Source of the DNA: Enterobacter asburiae
Lineage (GTDB): Bacteria; Pseudomonadota; Gammaproteobacteria; Enterobacterales; Enterobacteriaceae
Reading direction: 5' to 3'
NCBI RefSeq assembly: GCF_008080435.1
Contig: NZ_VRKN01000017.1
Coordinates: forward strand, 17,987 to 81,986
Length of the DNA: 64,000 bases
Position 1 is the first letter of the stretch; the number at the start of each line of letters is the position of its first letter. The notes beneath the pieces were generated by a model. It made no database searches. It was not told where the DNA came from and worked only from the letters and a program-made list of their open reading frames with translations. The translations under genes and the position numbers were made by a program. Shown piece after piece: positions 27,300-36,950 of the stretch.

Positions 27300-28949
27300 A
27301 TGTTCAACCAGAAACTACAGGCTACCGAGAACATCGAATTCGAGATTGCAGAAGAGCTGCGCTACGAGACCGATCCCTGCGAGTTGAAACTGGATGAAAT
27401 GATTGAGGCGGAGCCGGAACCCGAAATGATCGAGGGGCTACCCGCCTCCGATGCGTTGACGCCCGCAGACCGCTATCTTGAACTGTTCGAGCATGTGCAG
27501 TCGACACGGCTGTTTGCGGACAGTAAAACCTTCCCCGACTGCGCCCCGAAGATGGATCCGCTGGATATCCTGATCCGCTACCGCAAGGTCAGACGCCACC
27601 GGGATTTCGACCTGCGCCAGTTTGTGGAGAACCACTTCTGGATGCCGGAAACGTACGGCACAGAATATGTCTCCGACCCGGGACTCTCCCTGAAAGCGCA
27701 CATTGATAACCTGTGGCCGGTGCTGACGCGCGAACCGCAGGATCATATTCCCTGGTCTTCCCTGCTGGCGCTGCCGCAGGCCTATATCGTCCCCGGGGGG
27801 CGATTCAGCGAGACCTACTACTGGGATTCCTATTTCTCCATGCTGGGGCTGGCGGAGAGTGGCCGTAACGATCTGCTGAAGTGTATGGCGGACAACTTCG
27901 CCTGGCTGATTGAACGCTACGGGCATATCCCCAACGGCAACCGAACCTATTATCTCAGCCGCTCACAGCCGCCGGTCTTTGCCCTGATGGTGGAACTGTT
28001 CGAAGAAGACGGCGTGCGCGGTGCGAAACGCTATCTGGATCACCTCAAAATGGAGTACGCCTTCTGGATGGACGGCGCGGAGTCGCTGCTGCTTAACCAG
28101 GCTTACCGCAGCGCCGTGCGCATGCCGGACGGTTCATTACTCAACCGCTATTGGGACGACCGTGATACCCCACGCGACGAATCGTGGATTGAGGACGTGG
28201 AAACTGCCCGCCACTCGGGTCGTCCGCCCAATGAAGTCTATCGCGACCTGCGCGCGGGGGCGGCGTCCGGCTGGGATTATTCGTCCCGCTGGCTGCGCGA
28301 TCCGTCGCGGCTCGCCAGCATCCGCACGACGCAGTTTATCCCCATCGATTTGAACGCCTTCCTGTTTAAGCTGGAAAGCGCTATTGCCAACATCTCGGCG
28401 TCGAAAGGGGACAAAGAGACGGCAGAGGCGTTTCGCCAGAAAGCCAACGATCGGCGCGCGGCGGTGAACCGCTATCTGTGGGATGAAGAGAGCGGCTGTT
28501 ACCGCGATTACGACTGGCGGCGCGAAGAACAAGCGCTGTTCTCAGCAGCCAGCATTGTGCCGCTGTACGTTGGCATGGCGACGCACGAGCAGGCCGAGCG
28601 CCTGTCTGACGCGGTGAAAGCCCGACTCCTGACCCCGGGCGGAATTCTGGCGACCGAGTACGAAACCGGCGAGCAGTGGGATAAACCCAATGGCTGGGCG
28701 CCGTTGCAGTGGATGGCGATTCAGGGATTCAAGCAGTACGGCAACGACTCGCTGGGGGATGAGATCGCCTGGAGCTGGCTGCATACGGTGAACCATTTTT
28801 ATCAGACGCACCACAAGCTGATTGAGAAGTACCACATCGCCAGCAGTACGCCGCGAGAAGGTGGCGGGGGGGAGTATCCGCTGCAGGATGGTTTCGGCTG
28901 GACGAACGGCGTAGTGCGGCGGCTGATTGGGTTGTATGGGGAACCTTAA
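27300..28949 (+). CDS. treF: Cytoplasmic trehalase TreF
   Basis: A 549-residue GH37 trehalase with no signal peptide, identical in length to E. coli TreF. Both GH37 signatures are present: [15 protein letters not shown] and [13 protein letters not shown]. The catalytic Asp is in [11 protein letters not shown] and the catalytic Glu in [13 protein letters not shown]. Start is ATG 27300 (MFNQKLQ) with GGAGG 11 nt upstream; an upstream TTG in frame is unlikely. It hydrolyses trehalose to two glucose, and in E. coli is RpoS-controlled. A long palindromic repeat follows. Confidence 0.95.
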   Translation: MFNQKLQATENIEFEIAEELRYETDPCELKLDEMIEAEPEPEMIEGLPASDALTPADRYLELFEHVQSTRLFADSKTFPDCAPKMDPLDILIRYRKVRRHRDFDLRQFVENHFWMPETYGTEYVSDPGLSLKAHIDNLWPVLTREPQDHIPWSSLLALPQAYIVPGGRFSETYYWDSYFSMLGLAESGRNDLLKCMADNFAWLIERYGHIPNGNRTYYLSRSQPPVFALMVELFEEDGVRGAKRYLDHLKMEYAFWMDGAESLLLNQAYRSAVRMPDGSLLNRYWDDRDTPRDESWIEDVETARHSGRPPNEVYRDLRAGAASGWDYSSRWLRDPSRLASIRTTQFIPIDLNAFLFKLESAIANISASKGDKETAEAFRQKANDRRAAVNRYLWDEESGCYRDYDWRREEQALFSAASIVPLYVGMATHEQAERLSDAVKARLLTPGGILATEYETGEQWDKPNGWAPLQWMAIQGFKQYGNDSLGDEIAWSWLHTVNHFYQTHHKLIEKYHIASSTPREGGGGEYPLQDGFGWTNGVVRRLIGLYGEP

Positions 28950-28953
28950 GTGG

Positions 28954-29062
28954 GGTGCGGTCTGGTGCCCCCACCCCGGCCCTCTCCCCAAAGGGGCGAG
29001 GGAGATAAAGACCGCACCGTGCAGTCCCCTCTCCCCTGTGGGGAGAGGGTTAGGGTGAGGGG
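28954..29062. repeat. GC-rich palindromic intergenic repeat (family 2), double copy
   Basis: Two stem-loops built on CCCTCTCCCC / GGGGAGAGGG arms lie in tandem. An outer inverted repeat GGTGCGGTCT (28954-28963) and AGACCGCACC (about 29010-29019) encloses the first. It fills the gap between convergent treF and the HEPN-like gene, and probably stabilises or ends both transcripts. Confidence 0.75.
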
Positions 29063-29069
29063 AAAAATT

Positions 29070-30659
29070 TTAGCGAATCACCTCATAAATGGCAGTCTGA
29101 ATGGACTGCCATTTTTTCGTGGTGGCATCCGGCTGTGACTGCGCACGGCGTGTGGCCATGTCGAGATCGTGCTGCTGGCGTTTCACTACGGCAGGCACGG
29201 TGCAGAAGGCTTTGAGATACTCTTTACGTACCGAGGTAAGAGACTCGCCATTCGACATGGCGTGGCTGAGCGTGTTGATGAAGCGGCGGCACGGCTTCTC
29301 TTCCACCATGTTCTGCCGGTAGCGTAACATCAGCTCCAGCACATCGTCATAGCCTGCCGACATCGCCTCTTCAGTCCAGGACAGCTTCCAGTCCATACCG
29401 CCCTGCAAAAATAGCAGGGTCACGCGAGTATCGTTGCGGTTAATGGCCGAGCGGAAATTATTCTCGTCCCAGGTCACCCCCATACGCGTGAGCGTTTCAC
29501 GCGAGGAAGGCGTCTCGCGCATTTCCTGCGCAGGAGCCGCTTCAGCCGCGCTGGCGGTCGCAGGCTGCGGTTTACTGCTGGTCACCAGCCAGAAGCCCCC
29601 CGCCACGATGGCAATCACCATGACGCCAACCGCCCCCCATAACGCTCCGGAAATAAGCTGCTCGCGTTGTTCGGGGCTACGCGGCGCGCGCTGGGTCGGC
29701 TTTTCAATGGTGTCACGAACTTCAAACAGATCTCCACCGGTGACCCGATCCATTTTCTGCGCCTTTTCCCAGAAGGTATGCAATTCGCTGGCATCTACCG
29801 CCATGAATCCGGCCGGATTGACGCGCGTTCTCCCCTCTTCAAACGCGCGTTGAACGGGCCGCGCGATCTGCGCGTAGTAGTTATCCAGCAGCTGAATTTG
29901 CGCCGAGCTTAACGTTTTCTGAACAGTGATGCTGTTGCGGATTTGCCGAATGTCATCGAGGAAGGTTTGCAGCGTTTTTCGCGGTTCAACCAGCAGCGTC
30001 AGCATGGACGGGTCGCTGAACAGCGAAGCGTAATAGCGGCTGAACTCTTTTTTATCCACCAGCATCTGTGCCAGCTCACTGAACATCATGCCGCTCAGGA
30101 CATCGTTGATCTCGCCGAGTTTCAGCCAGCGCCGTACGCGGTCAGCGTTAAACAGAGTTTTCAGATGATTGTTCAGCCGCACCTGATCGGGCCAGGCCTG
30201 CTGGATGAGCCCTTTAATCATCAGCTCAATCGCGCGCACCTGCTTTTGCGCCTGCTGCTGCTGAAGTTCGCTTCCCGGTGCCAGGTCAGTGCTGTAGGTC
30301 AACAGCGGCTGCTGCAGGCGAAGATGTTCAAGTGCGGTCACAAACCGCATCGCCGCAATAAGCTGGTTTTCACTCACATCCTGTCCGCTTTCATACTGCG
30401 GAACGCGCTGCTGCAGCAGGCGCAGCTGGAGCGTAAATTCTGACATCTCGGCATCATTCAGGTTGAGTTTTTTCGCAACGGCTCCCCAGCCGCCCAGAGC
30501 TAATCGCGCGCTGTCGAGTTGTTCCAGGAACCAGCGTGGATCTTTGCCCTCAGAAGCATGTACATTCAGAAGAAGCAAAATTTCCACCGACGCATGGCGA
30601 ATGACCGCCAGACAGTGTTCGAACTGTTCGCGAATATGATGTGATGTGCTGAGAGTCAT
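29070..30659 (-). CDS. HEPN-domain-like membrane protein, STY4199-like, function unknown
   Basis: A 529-residue protein with AAGGA 6 nt before its ATG. The N-terminal 320 residues are helical and soluble, without a signal peptide; I link it to the STY4199 family of HEPN-domain proteins from memory of similar Salmonella proteins at this locus. The RNase motif of active HEPN proteins (R-N-4x-H) is at best degenerate, as RNSITVQ at 241-247 with no His. One transmembrane helix spans about 337-360, followed by a Pro/Ala-rich linker and a C-terminal region (about 399-450) that reads like two or three weak ankyrin-type helix pairs. No function is assigned. Confidence 0.6.
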   Translation of the reverse strand: MTLSTSHHIREQFEHCLAVIRHASVEILLLLNVHASEGKDPRWFLEQLDSARLALGGWGAVAKKLNLNDAEMSEFTLQLRLLQQRVPQYESGQDVSENQLIAAMRFVTALEHLRLQQPLLTYSTDLAPGSELQQQQAQKQVRAIELMIKGLIQQAWPDQVRLNNHLKTLFNADRVRRWLKLGEINDVLSGMMFSELAQMLVDKKEFSRYYASLFSDPSMLTLLVEPRKTLQTFLDDIRQIRNSITVQKTLSSAQIQLLDNYYAQIARPVQRAFEEGRTRVNPAGFMAVDASELHTFWEKAQKMDRVTGGDLFEVRDTIEKPTQRAPRSPEQREQLISGALWGAVGVMVIAIVAGGFWLVTSSKPQPATASAAEAAPAQEMRETPSSRETLTRMGVTWDENNFRSAINRNDTRVTLLFLQGGMDWKLSWTEEAMSAGYDDVLELMLRYRQNMVEEKPCRRFINTLSHAMSNGESLTSVRKEYLKAFCTVPAVVKRQQHDLDMATRRAQSQPDATTKKWQSIQTAIYEVIR

Positions 30660-30806
30660 TGTTTTCCTTAAGCGACAACGAAGACATCCGGAATGGGCAC
30701 GAGACGGCTTTTTTCTTTTTATTTATACGCGGTTAACCATACCTGACTTTCTGTTGAAATAAAGTGACAACCCTAAAATCATTTAAAATGTTTCAGGAGA
30801 ATCTGA

Positions 30807-31346
30807 ATGCCGGTTTTAATTACCCCTCGCCTTACCTGTTCGCCCCTGCAGGAACAAGACTGGCCCTTTTTTCTGGCGCTACAGCAGCATCCCGACGTCA
30901 TGCGCTTTGTGGCGGAAAACCGCCCCGTCGCGGCGATCCGCGAGGCATTTGATTCGCGCCTGACACCCTGGGTGCCAGGCAGCGCGCACTGGCTTTGTCT
31001 CGTCGTACGTGATACCGCCTCCCAGGCCCCGCTGGGCGTTACCGGGTATATTCATCGGGAGGAGGACTGCGCCGAAGTGGGCTTCCTTTTCGCACCCGAG
31101 GCGCAGGGGAAAGGTTACGGCTTTGAATCCCTGAAGGCGCTTTGCGATTACGCTTTTCATCAGGGCGGTATACGTCGACTCACTGCCACCGTCACCGCGG
31201 GGAATGTTGCTTCAGGACGCCTGCTGGAAAAAGCCCGCTTTCGCCTCGAAGGTGAATTACGCGAGAGCTATTACCTTGCGGGGCGCTGGCAAAATGACTG
31301 GCTATTTGGTTTATTACAGCAGGAATACCTGAATAATAATTCCTGA
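30807..31346 (+). CDS. GNAT-family N-acetyltransferase (RimJ/RimL type)
   Basis: A 179-residue acetyltransferase with AGGAG upstream of its ATG. The acetyl-CoA-binding loop is visible as EAQGKGYGFESLKAL (about residues 98-112; Q/RxxGxG/A type), preceded by the beta-4 strand EVGFLFAP and followed by VTAGNVASGRLLEKARF, which is typical of GNAT_3/RimJ-type proteins. Such enzymes acetylate protein N termini or small amines; the substrate is not inferable. It is divergent from the HEPN-like gene with a 147-bp gap. Confidence 0.82.
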   Translation: MPVLITPRLTCSPLQEQDWPFFLALQQHPDVMRFVAENRPVAAIREAFDSRLTPWVPGSAHWLCLVVRDTASQAPLGVTGYIHREEDCAEVGFLFAPEAQGKGYGFESLKALCDYAFHQGGIRRLTATVTAGNVASGRLLEKARFRLEGELRESYYLAGRWQNDWLFGLLQQEYLNNNS

Positions 31347-31417
31347 TCAACAGCCATTTGGCGGATATTTCTCGGACGTCGTTTCCTCTACAGTGTCGCT
31401 ATTAAGAGGAAACGAAT

Positions 31418-31756
31418 ATGAAAGGTCATGCGCTGAAAATATCTTCTGCCGCCATTGCGTTAATAAAAAAACATCAGGGTCTTTCTCTGGAGAAATATCG
31501 TGACGAACACGGATTATGGGTTATCGGTTATGGTCACGTGATCCGCGATCGGGCGCATTTTCACGGTCCCGTCACCCCTGCCGAGGCAGAAGATTTGCTG
31601 CATGAAGATATTCAGCTGTGCGAGACGCTGCTGCGGGAAAATGTGACAAGTCCATTAACCCAACAGCAGCATGATGCGCTGGTCATGATGATATTCAGTT
31701 TCGGAGAGATGTCTTCGCTCCCAAACGCGATTTTTCAGGCCGTCGCACGGGTATAG
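31418..31756 (+). pseudogene. Truncated GH24 (T4-type) lysozyme-like gene lacking catalytic residues
   Basis: A 112-codon frame with a normal ribosome-binding site (AGAGGA). Residues 14-38 align with the catalytic loop of phage lysozymes (E-8x-D-5x-T), but the Glu is Gln (KHQGLSL), the Asp is kept (KYRDE) and the Thr is Val (LWVIGYGH). The helix ALVMMIFSFGE matches the T4-type core, after which the C-terminal 50 or so residues of the fold are missing. The last 22 bp overlap the convergent yhjB end. It is intact as a reading frame, so it could be a small non-enzymatic protein; I call it a decayed gene because two of three catalytic residues and the C-terminal lobe are lost. Confidence 0.6.
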
Positions 31757-32337
31757 AACAGGGCTGCCTGCGTTCTGTTTTTCACGTCCAGCCGCCGGAA
31801 AAGCGCCTCAAGGTGCGCTTTTACCGTGGCCGCACTGATGTTGAGATTGCGTCCAATCTCTTTGTTTGACTCCCCCGCCGCCAGCAATTTCAACACGTCG
31901 CGCTGACGCTCGCTCAGGGATAATAACGCCTGAGGCGACGACGGCAGGCTGACCCATTCCCCGGGAAAACAGACCATCCCTCTGGACACCGAATCCAGCA
32001 CGGCGGAAAACCGCTCGGGGTGGGCATTTCGGGGAATAATGGCCATGACGTTTCGCTGCCGCAATTGCTCAACCCATCTGGCCTCTTTTTTCGCCAAAAC
32101 CAGAATCACGCGTATCGCCGGAAAGCGATGCACGATCGCTTCCAGCAAAGCGATCCCCTCGTCCTGGATTACACTCCCGTCAATCATGACGATAGCTGAC
32201 GGCGAGGCGGAAACCTGGGCCCATAAATCGTCTGCCTGACAGGTCCCTGTCATATCTATTTCCGGAATTAACGTCTGAAGATTGTGCATCGCTCCGTGAA
32301 TAAAGAGTGACTGCCTGTCAAACATGATTACTCGCAT
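31735..32337 (-). CDS. yhjB: LuxR-family response-regulator-like protein YhjB
   Basis: A 200-residue protein, the E. coli YhjB length, started at ATG 32337 (MRVIMFDRQS). The N-terminal receiver-like domain lacks the usual acidic pocket and phosphoacceptor pattern. The C-terminal LuxR-type helix-turn-helix is clear: LSLSERQRDVLKLLAAGES, NKEIGRNLNISAATVKAHLE, then RLDVKNRTQAA. A role as a transcriptional regulator is implied but no target is known. Its 3' end overlaps the lysozyme-like gene by 22 bp. Confidence 0.85.
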   Translation of the reverse strand: MRVIMFDRQSLFIHGAMHNLQTLIPEIDMTGTCQADDLWAQVSASPSAIVMIDGSVIQDEGIALLEAIVHRFPAIRVILVLAKKEARWVEQLRQRNVMAIIPRNAHPERFSAVLDSVSRGMVCFPGEWVSLPSSPQALLSLSERQRDVLKLLAAGESNKEIGRNLNISAATVKAHLEALFRRLDVKNRTQAALFYTRATA

Positions 32338-32510
32338 CGTTTTTCTCCCTCTGAAAATAGCGAAGGGGGATTCTACAGAGGGGTTATTTAAGAAAAAACT
32401 CAACAAATGGAGAGGTTACAAATCCCTCCGAGTTCTTCATATCTGTCCGTATTTAGACACATTCATATTAAGGATTTCCTTAAGAGGTTCCTTCCCCTTA
32501 AGCGCGTGCA

Positions 32511-33269
32511 TCACAGGAACATACCGCCTGACACTTCAATACGTTGCGCATTCATCCAGCCCAGTTTATCGCTGAGCAGTGCCGCAATGGCATCGCCAAT
32601 ATCGTCCGGCAGCCCCACCCGCCCCAGCGCCGTCTGCGACGCCAGCATCTGATTAAGCTCCGCGTTGTCGCGCACGCGTCCGCCGCCAAAGTCAGTTTCT
32701 ATCGCGCCCGGCGCAATAATATTGACGGCGATCCCGCGCGCCCCCAGCTCTTTCGCCTGATAACGCGTCAGTACTTCCATCGCCCCCTTCATGGCCGCGT
32801 AGGTCCCTGAGCCCGGCTGGGTAAAGCGGGCCAGCCCGCTGGAGACGTTGAGGATCCGTCCCCCGTCGTTAAGCAGCGGCAGCAGGCGCTGGGTCAGGAA
32901 GAAAGGTCCTTTGAAATGAATGTTCAGCGCCTCATCAAACTGGGCTTCCGTTGTGTCGGTATAGGGCGCATATAAACCCGTTCCGGCATTGTTCAATAAA
33001 TAGTCAAATGTTTCACGCTGCCAGATGGTCTTAAGGGTTTTCTGAAGCTGTCGGGCAAAATTATCAAAACCAGTAATATCCCCGACGTTGAGCTGTAATG
33101 CCGCTGCGTTGACGCCTTTTTCCTGAATTTCATGCACAACTTCCAGCGCTTCCTGCTGGCTACGGTTGTATGTCAGGATGATTCCCGTGCCCTCTGCCGC
33201 CAGCTTTAACGCAGCGTTTTTACCCAGACCACGGCTACCGCCCGTCACTAATGTGATACGTTCACTCAT
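32511..33269 (-). CDS. SDR-family oxidoreductase divergent from yhjC
   Basis: A 252-residue short-chain dehydrogenase with TGGSRGLG, NNAGTGLY, the catalytic Ser in NVSSGLARF and Tyr-Lys in TYAAMKGAM. Two adjacent ATG codons exist; 33269 gives the better distance from GAGG. It lies divergently next to the LysR gene yhjC (119-bp gap), a common arrangement in which the regulator controls the enzyme. I do not recall an SDR gene between yhjB and yhjC in E. coli K-12, so this looks like an insertion here or a loss there. The substrate is unknown. Confidence 0.82.
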   Translation of the reverse strand: MSERITLVTGGSRGLGKNAALKLAAEGTGIILTYNRSQQEALEVVHEIQEKGVNAAALQLNVGDITGFDNFARQLQKTLKTIWQRETFDYLLNNAGTGLYAPYTDTTEAQFDEALNIHFKGPFFLTQRLLPLLNDGGRILNVSSGLARFTQPGSGTYAAMKGAMEVLTRYQAKELGARGIAVNIIAPGAIETDFGGGRVRDNAELNQMLASQTALGRVGLPDDIGDAIAALLSDKLGWMNAQRIEVSGGMFL

Positions 33270-33388
33270 CATAAACCTCGTTTTGGCTGTTAAGGAGATT
33301 GAGAAAGAGCTTATTAGGTGATAGAAAATCAATAAAGATGGGTTAAAACGCTTCACTGTTTCAGCGGCAACAACAATGAGCTTCCTCT

Positions 33389-34288
33389 ATGGATAAAATT
33401 CACGCAATGCAGTTATTCGTTCGCGTCGCGGAACTGGAGAGTTTTTCCCGCGCGGCAGAAACATTAACCCTGCCGAAAGGCAGCGTTTCACGGCAAATTC
33501 AGGCCCTGGAAAACCGGCTTGGCACCCAGCTATTGCACCGCACCACGCGCCGCGTCAGCCTGACGCAGGACGGCATGGTCTATTACGAACGGGCAAAAGA
33601 TCTGCTGGCAAACCTTGATGAACTCGACGGCATGTTTCAGCACGATCCCTCCAGCATCAGCGGCCGGCTCCGCGTGGATATGCCCGTCGGTGTTGCTCGA
33701 AATTTAGTCATACCCAAACTGCCCGCTTTTCTGCAGCACTATCCGGGCATTGAACTGGAACTCAGCAGCAGCGATCGTCTGGTGGATGTGATCCGTGAAG
33801 GGTTTGATTGCGTCGTCCGCGTCGGCACGCTGAAGGATTCAGGACTTATTGCCCGTCCGCTGGGCAAGCTGTCGGTGATTAACTGCGCCAGTCCGGATTA
33901 TCTGGCGCGATTTGGCTACCCGGAAACGCTGGACGATTTAGGCTCACACGCCGTGATCCACTACGCCGCGATGCTGGGAACCCGCCCACAGGGCTTTGAG
34001 TTTTATAACGGCAGTGCGACGCAGTGGATAAAAACGGGCGGGGTGTTAACCGTCAACAGCACGGAAACTTACCAGGCTGCCTGTCTCGCCGGGTTGGGCA
34101 TTATTCAGGTTCCGCGGGTTGGGGTGCGTGATTTACTGCGCGCGAAAAAACTGATTGAGATCCTCCCGCAATACCGGGCCGAACCGATGCCTGTCTCCCT
34201 GATTTACCCCCACCGCCGTAACCTCTCCCGCCGGGTACACCTGTTCATGGAATGGCTTACCGAACTCACAAAAGCTTACGTGGACTAG
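33389..34288 (+). CDS. yhjC: LysR-family transcriptional regulator YhjC
   Basis: A 299-residue LysR protein. The N-terminal helix-turn-helix is SFSRAAETLTLPKGSVSRQI (about residues 18-37) and the effector domain starts near 90 with GRLRVDMPVGVARNLV, the CrgA/PecT-like type common for regulators of adjacent SDR genes. Synteny with yhjB and yhjD supports the name. The 119-bp divergent region is its likely operator. Confidence 0.82.
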   Translation: MDKIHAMQLFVRVAELESFSRAAETLTLPKGSVSRQIQALENRLGTQLLHRTTRRVSLTQDGMVYYERAKDLLANLDELDGMFQHDPSSISGRLRVDMPVGVARNLVIPKLPAFLQHYPGIELELSSSDRLVDVIREGFDCVVRVGTLKDSGLIARPLGKLSVINCASPDYLARFGYPETLDDLGSHAVIHYAAMLGTRPQGFEFYNGSATQWIKTGGVLTVNSTETYQAACLAGLGIIQVPRVGVRDLLRAKKLIEILPQYRAEPMPVSLIYPHRRNLSRRVHLFMEWLTELTKAYVD

Positions 34289-34338
34289 TCGCAAGCTATA
34301 ATTCAATAACCTCCAGCTCAACGAAAAGGAAAATGCGC

Positions 34339-35364
34339 GTGACGCCGGAAAACAACCCGCAACGACCCACCCAACATTTAGAGTATGATCCCGTCAAAAA
34401 GATGGAAATCGGGCCCGAAGAGGCCACATCGCCAGGCACCGCCAGTAAAGCGCTGGGGACCGTCACCGGCATCGCCGCGAGAATTCAGCAGTTTCCGATG
34501 GTTGCGCATCTGGTACGCGCGACCGAGCGCTTTAATGACCGCATGGGAAACCAGTTTGGTGCCGCCATCACCTATTTTTCCTTCCTGTCGATGATCCCGA
34601 TCCTGATGGTGTCGTTTGCGGCGGCCGGTTTTGTGCTCGCGTCGCACCCGACGCTGCTGCAGGATATCTTCAATAAGATCCTGAATAACGTCAGTGACCC
34701 GACCCTTGCCAGCACGCTCAAAAGCACCATCAATACCGCCGTTCAGCAGCGTACCACCGTCGGCATCGTCGGTTTGCTGATTGCCCTTTACTCCGGCGTT
34801 AACTGGATGGGCAACCTGCGCGAGGCCATTCGCGCCCAGTCGCGCGATGTCTGGGAGCGTAAGCCGCAGGACCAGGAGAAAATTTGGGTTAAGTATCTTC
34901 GCGATTTTGTTTCGCTGATTGGTCTGCTTGTCGCGCTCATCGTGACACTTTCCATTACCTCCGTGGCGGGCTCGGCGCAGCAGATGATCATCTCCGCGCT
35001 CTATCTTGATTACATCGAATGGCTGAAACCCGCCTGGCGCGGCATTGGACTGGCCATTTCCATCTTCGCCAATTACCTGCTGTTCTTCTGGATCTTCTGG
35101 CGCTTGCCCCGTCATCGTCCGCGCAAGAAGGCGCTTATCCGTGGCACATTGATTGCGGCGATCGGCTTTGAGGTGATCAAAATCGTGATGACCTATACCT
35201 TACCGTCACTGGTTAAATCCCCTTCCGGCGCGGCGTTTGGCTCGGTGCTGGGGCTGATGGCGTTCTTCTACTTCTTCGCGCGTTTAACCCTGTTCTGCGC
35301 GGCGTGGATTGCCACCGCCGAGTACAAAGACGACCCGCGAATGCCGGGCAAAACGCACCGGTAA
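34339..35364 (+). CDS. yhjD: Inner-membrane YihY/BrkB-family protein YhjD
   Basis: A protein of about 341 residues with a soluble N terminus and six hydrophobic helices, ending AEYKDDPRMPGKTHR almost exactly as E. coli YhjD. The GTG at 34339 (VTPENN) is 8 nt from AAGGA and aligns with the E. coli N terminus; an ATG two codons upstream is too near the ribosome-binding site. Mutations in E. coli yhjD suppress lethality of Kdo-less LPS, so a role in export of lipid A precursors has been proposed. A perfect palindrome (35373-35394, centred on AAATTT) follows the stop but has no T run. Confidence 0.88.
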   Translation: MTPENNPQRPTQHLEYDPVKKMEIGPEEATSPGTASKALGTVTGIAARIQQFPMVAHLVRATERFNDRMGNQFGAAITYFSFLSMIPILMVSFAAAGFVLASHPTLLQDIFNKILNNVSDPTLASTLKSTINTAVQQRTTVGIVGLLIALYSGVNWMGNLREAIRAQSRDVWERKPQDQEKIWVKYLRDFVSLIGLLVALIVTLSITSVAGSAQQMIISALYLDYIEWLKPAWRGIGLAISIFANYLLFFWIFWRLPRHRPRKKALIRGTLIAAIGFEVIKIVMTYTLPSLVKSPSGAAFGSVLGLMAFFYFFARLTLFCAAWIATAEYKDDPRMPGKTHR

Positions 35365-35624
35365 CCCCGCTCTCGGGCTGAAATTTCAGCCCGATTCATC
35401 ATTTCAGCATATAAATCCAGTCCGTAACTTTTATTTAACCGAAAACCAGTTTAATTGACTAATATTTAAAATCCGTGAAGCATTTCATAGACGTGTTTTG
35501 GCTGGCCTGAAAATTATCCGCTTTTTGTTGCTTTTATCATCAGCGCGCGGCTTTGTTACAGATTGAAATGTCGCTTTTGCTGTGCGTAATATGGCCTTTC
35601 GTTCGACAAAAATAAGAAAATATT

Positions 35625-36947
35625 ATGCAAGCAACAGCCACCACACTCGATTCAGGAACGGAAAACGTTCCGGTAAACTCGCGCAATAAAGTTGTCGTCG
35701 CATCGCTGATTGGCACCGCCATTGAGTTCTTCGACTTTTATATTTATGCCACCGCCGCGGTCATCGTCTTCCCGCATATTTTCTTCCCTCAGGGCGATCC
35801 GACGGCGGCCACGCTGCAGTCTCTGGCGACCTTTGCTATCGCGTTTGTTGCGCGTCCGATTGGCTCTGCGCTGTTTGGACACTTTGGCGATCGCATTGGC
35901 CGCAAAGTCACCCTGGTGGCCTCGCTGCTGACGATGGGCATCTCCACCGTGGCCATCGGTCTGCTGCCGACCTATGAAACCATCGGCATTCTGGCGCCGG
36001 TCCTGCTGGCGCTGGCGCGTTTTGGTCAGGGTCTGGGCCTTGGCGGTGAATGGGGCGGCGCGGCGCTGCTGGCTACCGAGAACGCCCCGGCGCGCAAGCG
36101 TGCGCTGTATGGCTCCTTCCCGCAGCTTGGCGCACCGATTGGCTTCTTCTTTGCCAACGGGACGTTCCTGCTGCTCTCCTGGCTGCTGACGGATGAGCAG
36201 TTCATGAGCTGGGGCTGGCGTATTCCGTTTATCTTCTCAGCCGTGCTGGTGCTGATTGGCCTGTATGTGCGTGTTTCTCTGCATGAGACTCCTGTTTTCG
36301 CGAAAGTGGCCGCGGCGAACAAGCAGGTGAAAGTGCCGCTGGGTACGCTGCTGACCAAACACGTCCGCGTGACCGTGCTGGGCACGTTTATCATGCTGGC
36401 AACCTATACGCTGTTCTACATCATGACCGTCTACTCCATGACGTTCAGTACCACCGCTGCGCCGGTTGGGCTGGGGCTGCCGCGTAACGAAGTGCTGTGG
36501 ATGCTGATGATGGCGGTGATCGGGTTTGGTGTGATGGTACCGATTGCGGGTCTGCTGGCGGATAAATTCGGTCGTCGTGCGAGCATGATTACGATCACCA
36601 CGCTGATCATTCTGTTTGCCCTGTTCGTCTTCCCGCCGCTGCTGGGTTCAGGAAGCCCGGCGCTGGTGATGGCCTATCTGCTGATTGGCCTGAGCCTGAT
36701 GGGGCTGACCTTCGGTCCGATGGGCGCGCTGCTGCCTGAGCTGTTCCCGACGGAAGTGCGTTATACCGGAGCCTCTTTCTCTTATAACGTCTCGTCTATT
36801 CTGGGTGCGTCCGTGGCGCCGTATATCGCCACCTGGCTGCAGGCAAACTATGGTCTGTTCTATGTGGGGGTTTATCTGGCGGCCATGGCGGCGTTGACGC
36901 TGATTGCGCTGCTGCTGACGCACGAGACTAAGCACCAGGCTCTGTAA
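35625..36947 (+). CDS. yhjE: MFS metabolite:H+ symporter YhjE
   Basis: A 440-residue, 12-helix major-facilitator protein of the metabolite:H+ symporter family, same length as in E. coli. The family motifs GHFGDRIGRK (loop 2-3) and GEWGGAALLATENAP are present. The substrate is unproven; relatives move shikimate, proline/betaine or alpha-ketoglutarate. The 260-bp gap before it is AT-rich and should hold its promoter. Confidence 0.92.
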   Translation: MQATATTLDSGTENVPVNSRNKVVVASLIGTAIEFFDFYIYATAAVIVFPHIFFPQGDPTAATLQSLATFAIAFVARPIGSALFGHFGDRIGRKVTLVASLLTMGISTVAIGLLPTYETIGILAPVLLALARFGQGLGLGGEWGGAALLATENAPARKRALYGSFPQLGAPIGFFFANGTFLLLSWLLTDEQFMSWGWRIPFIFSAVLVLIGLYVRVSLHETPVFAKVAAANKQVKVPLGTLLTKHVRVTVLGTFIMLATYTLFYIMTVYSMTFSTTAAPVGLGLPRNEVLWMLMMAVIGFGVMVPIAGLLADKFGRRASMITITTLIILFALFVFPPLLGSGSPALVMAYLLIGLSLMGLTFGPMGALLPELFPTEVRYTGASFSYNVSSILGASVAPYIATWLQANYGLFYVGVYLAAMAALTLIALLLTHETKHQAL

Positions 36948-36950
36948 TTC

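Noticed and set aside
35373..35394. Terminator after yhjD
   Set aside because: A perfect palindrome, but it is followed by TTCATCATTT and not a T run; evidence is too weak to list as a terminator.
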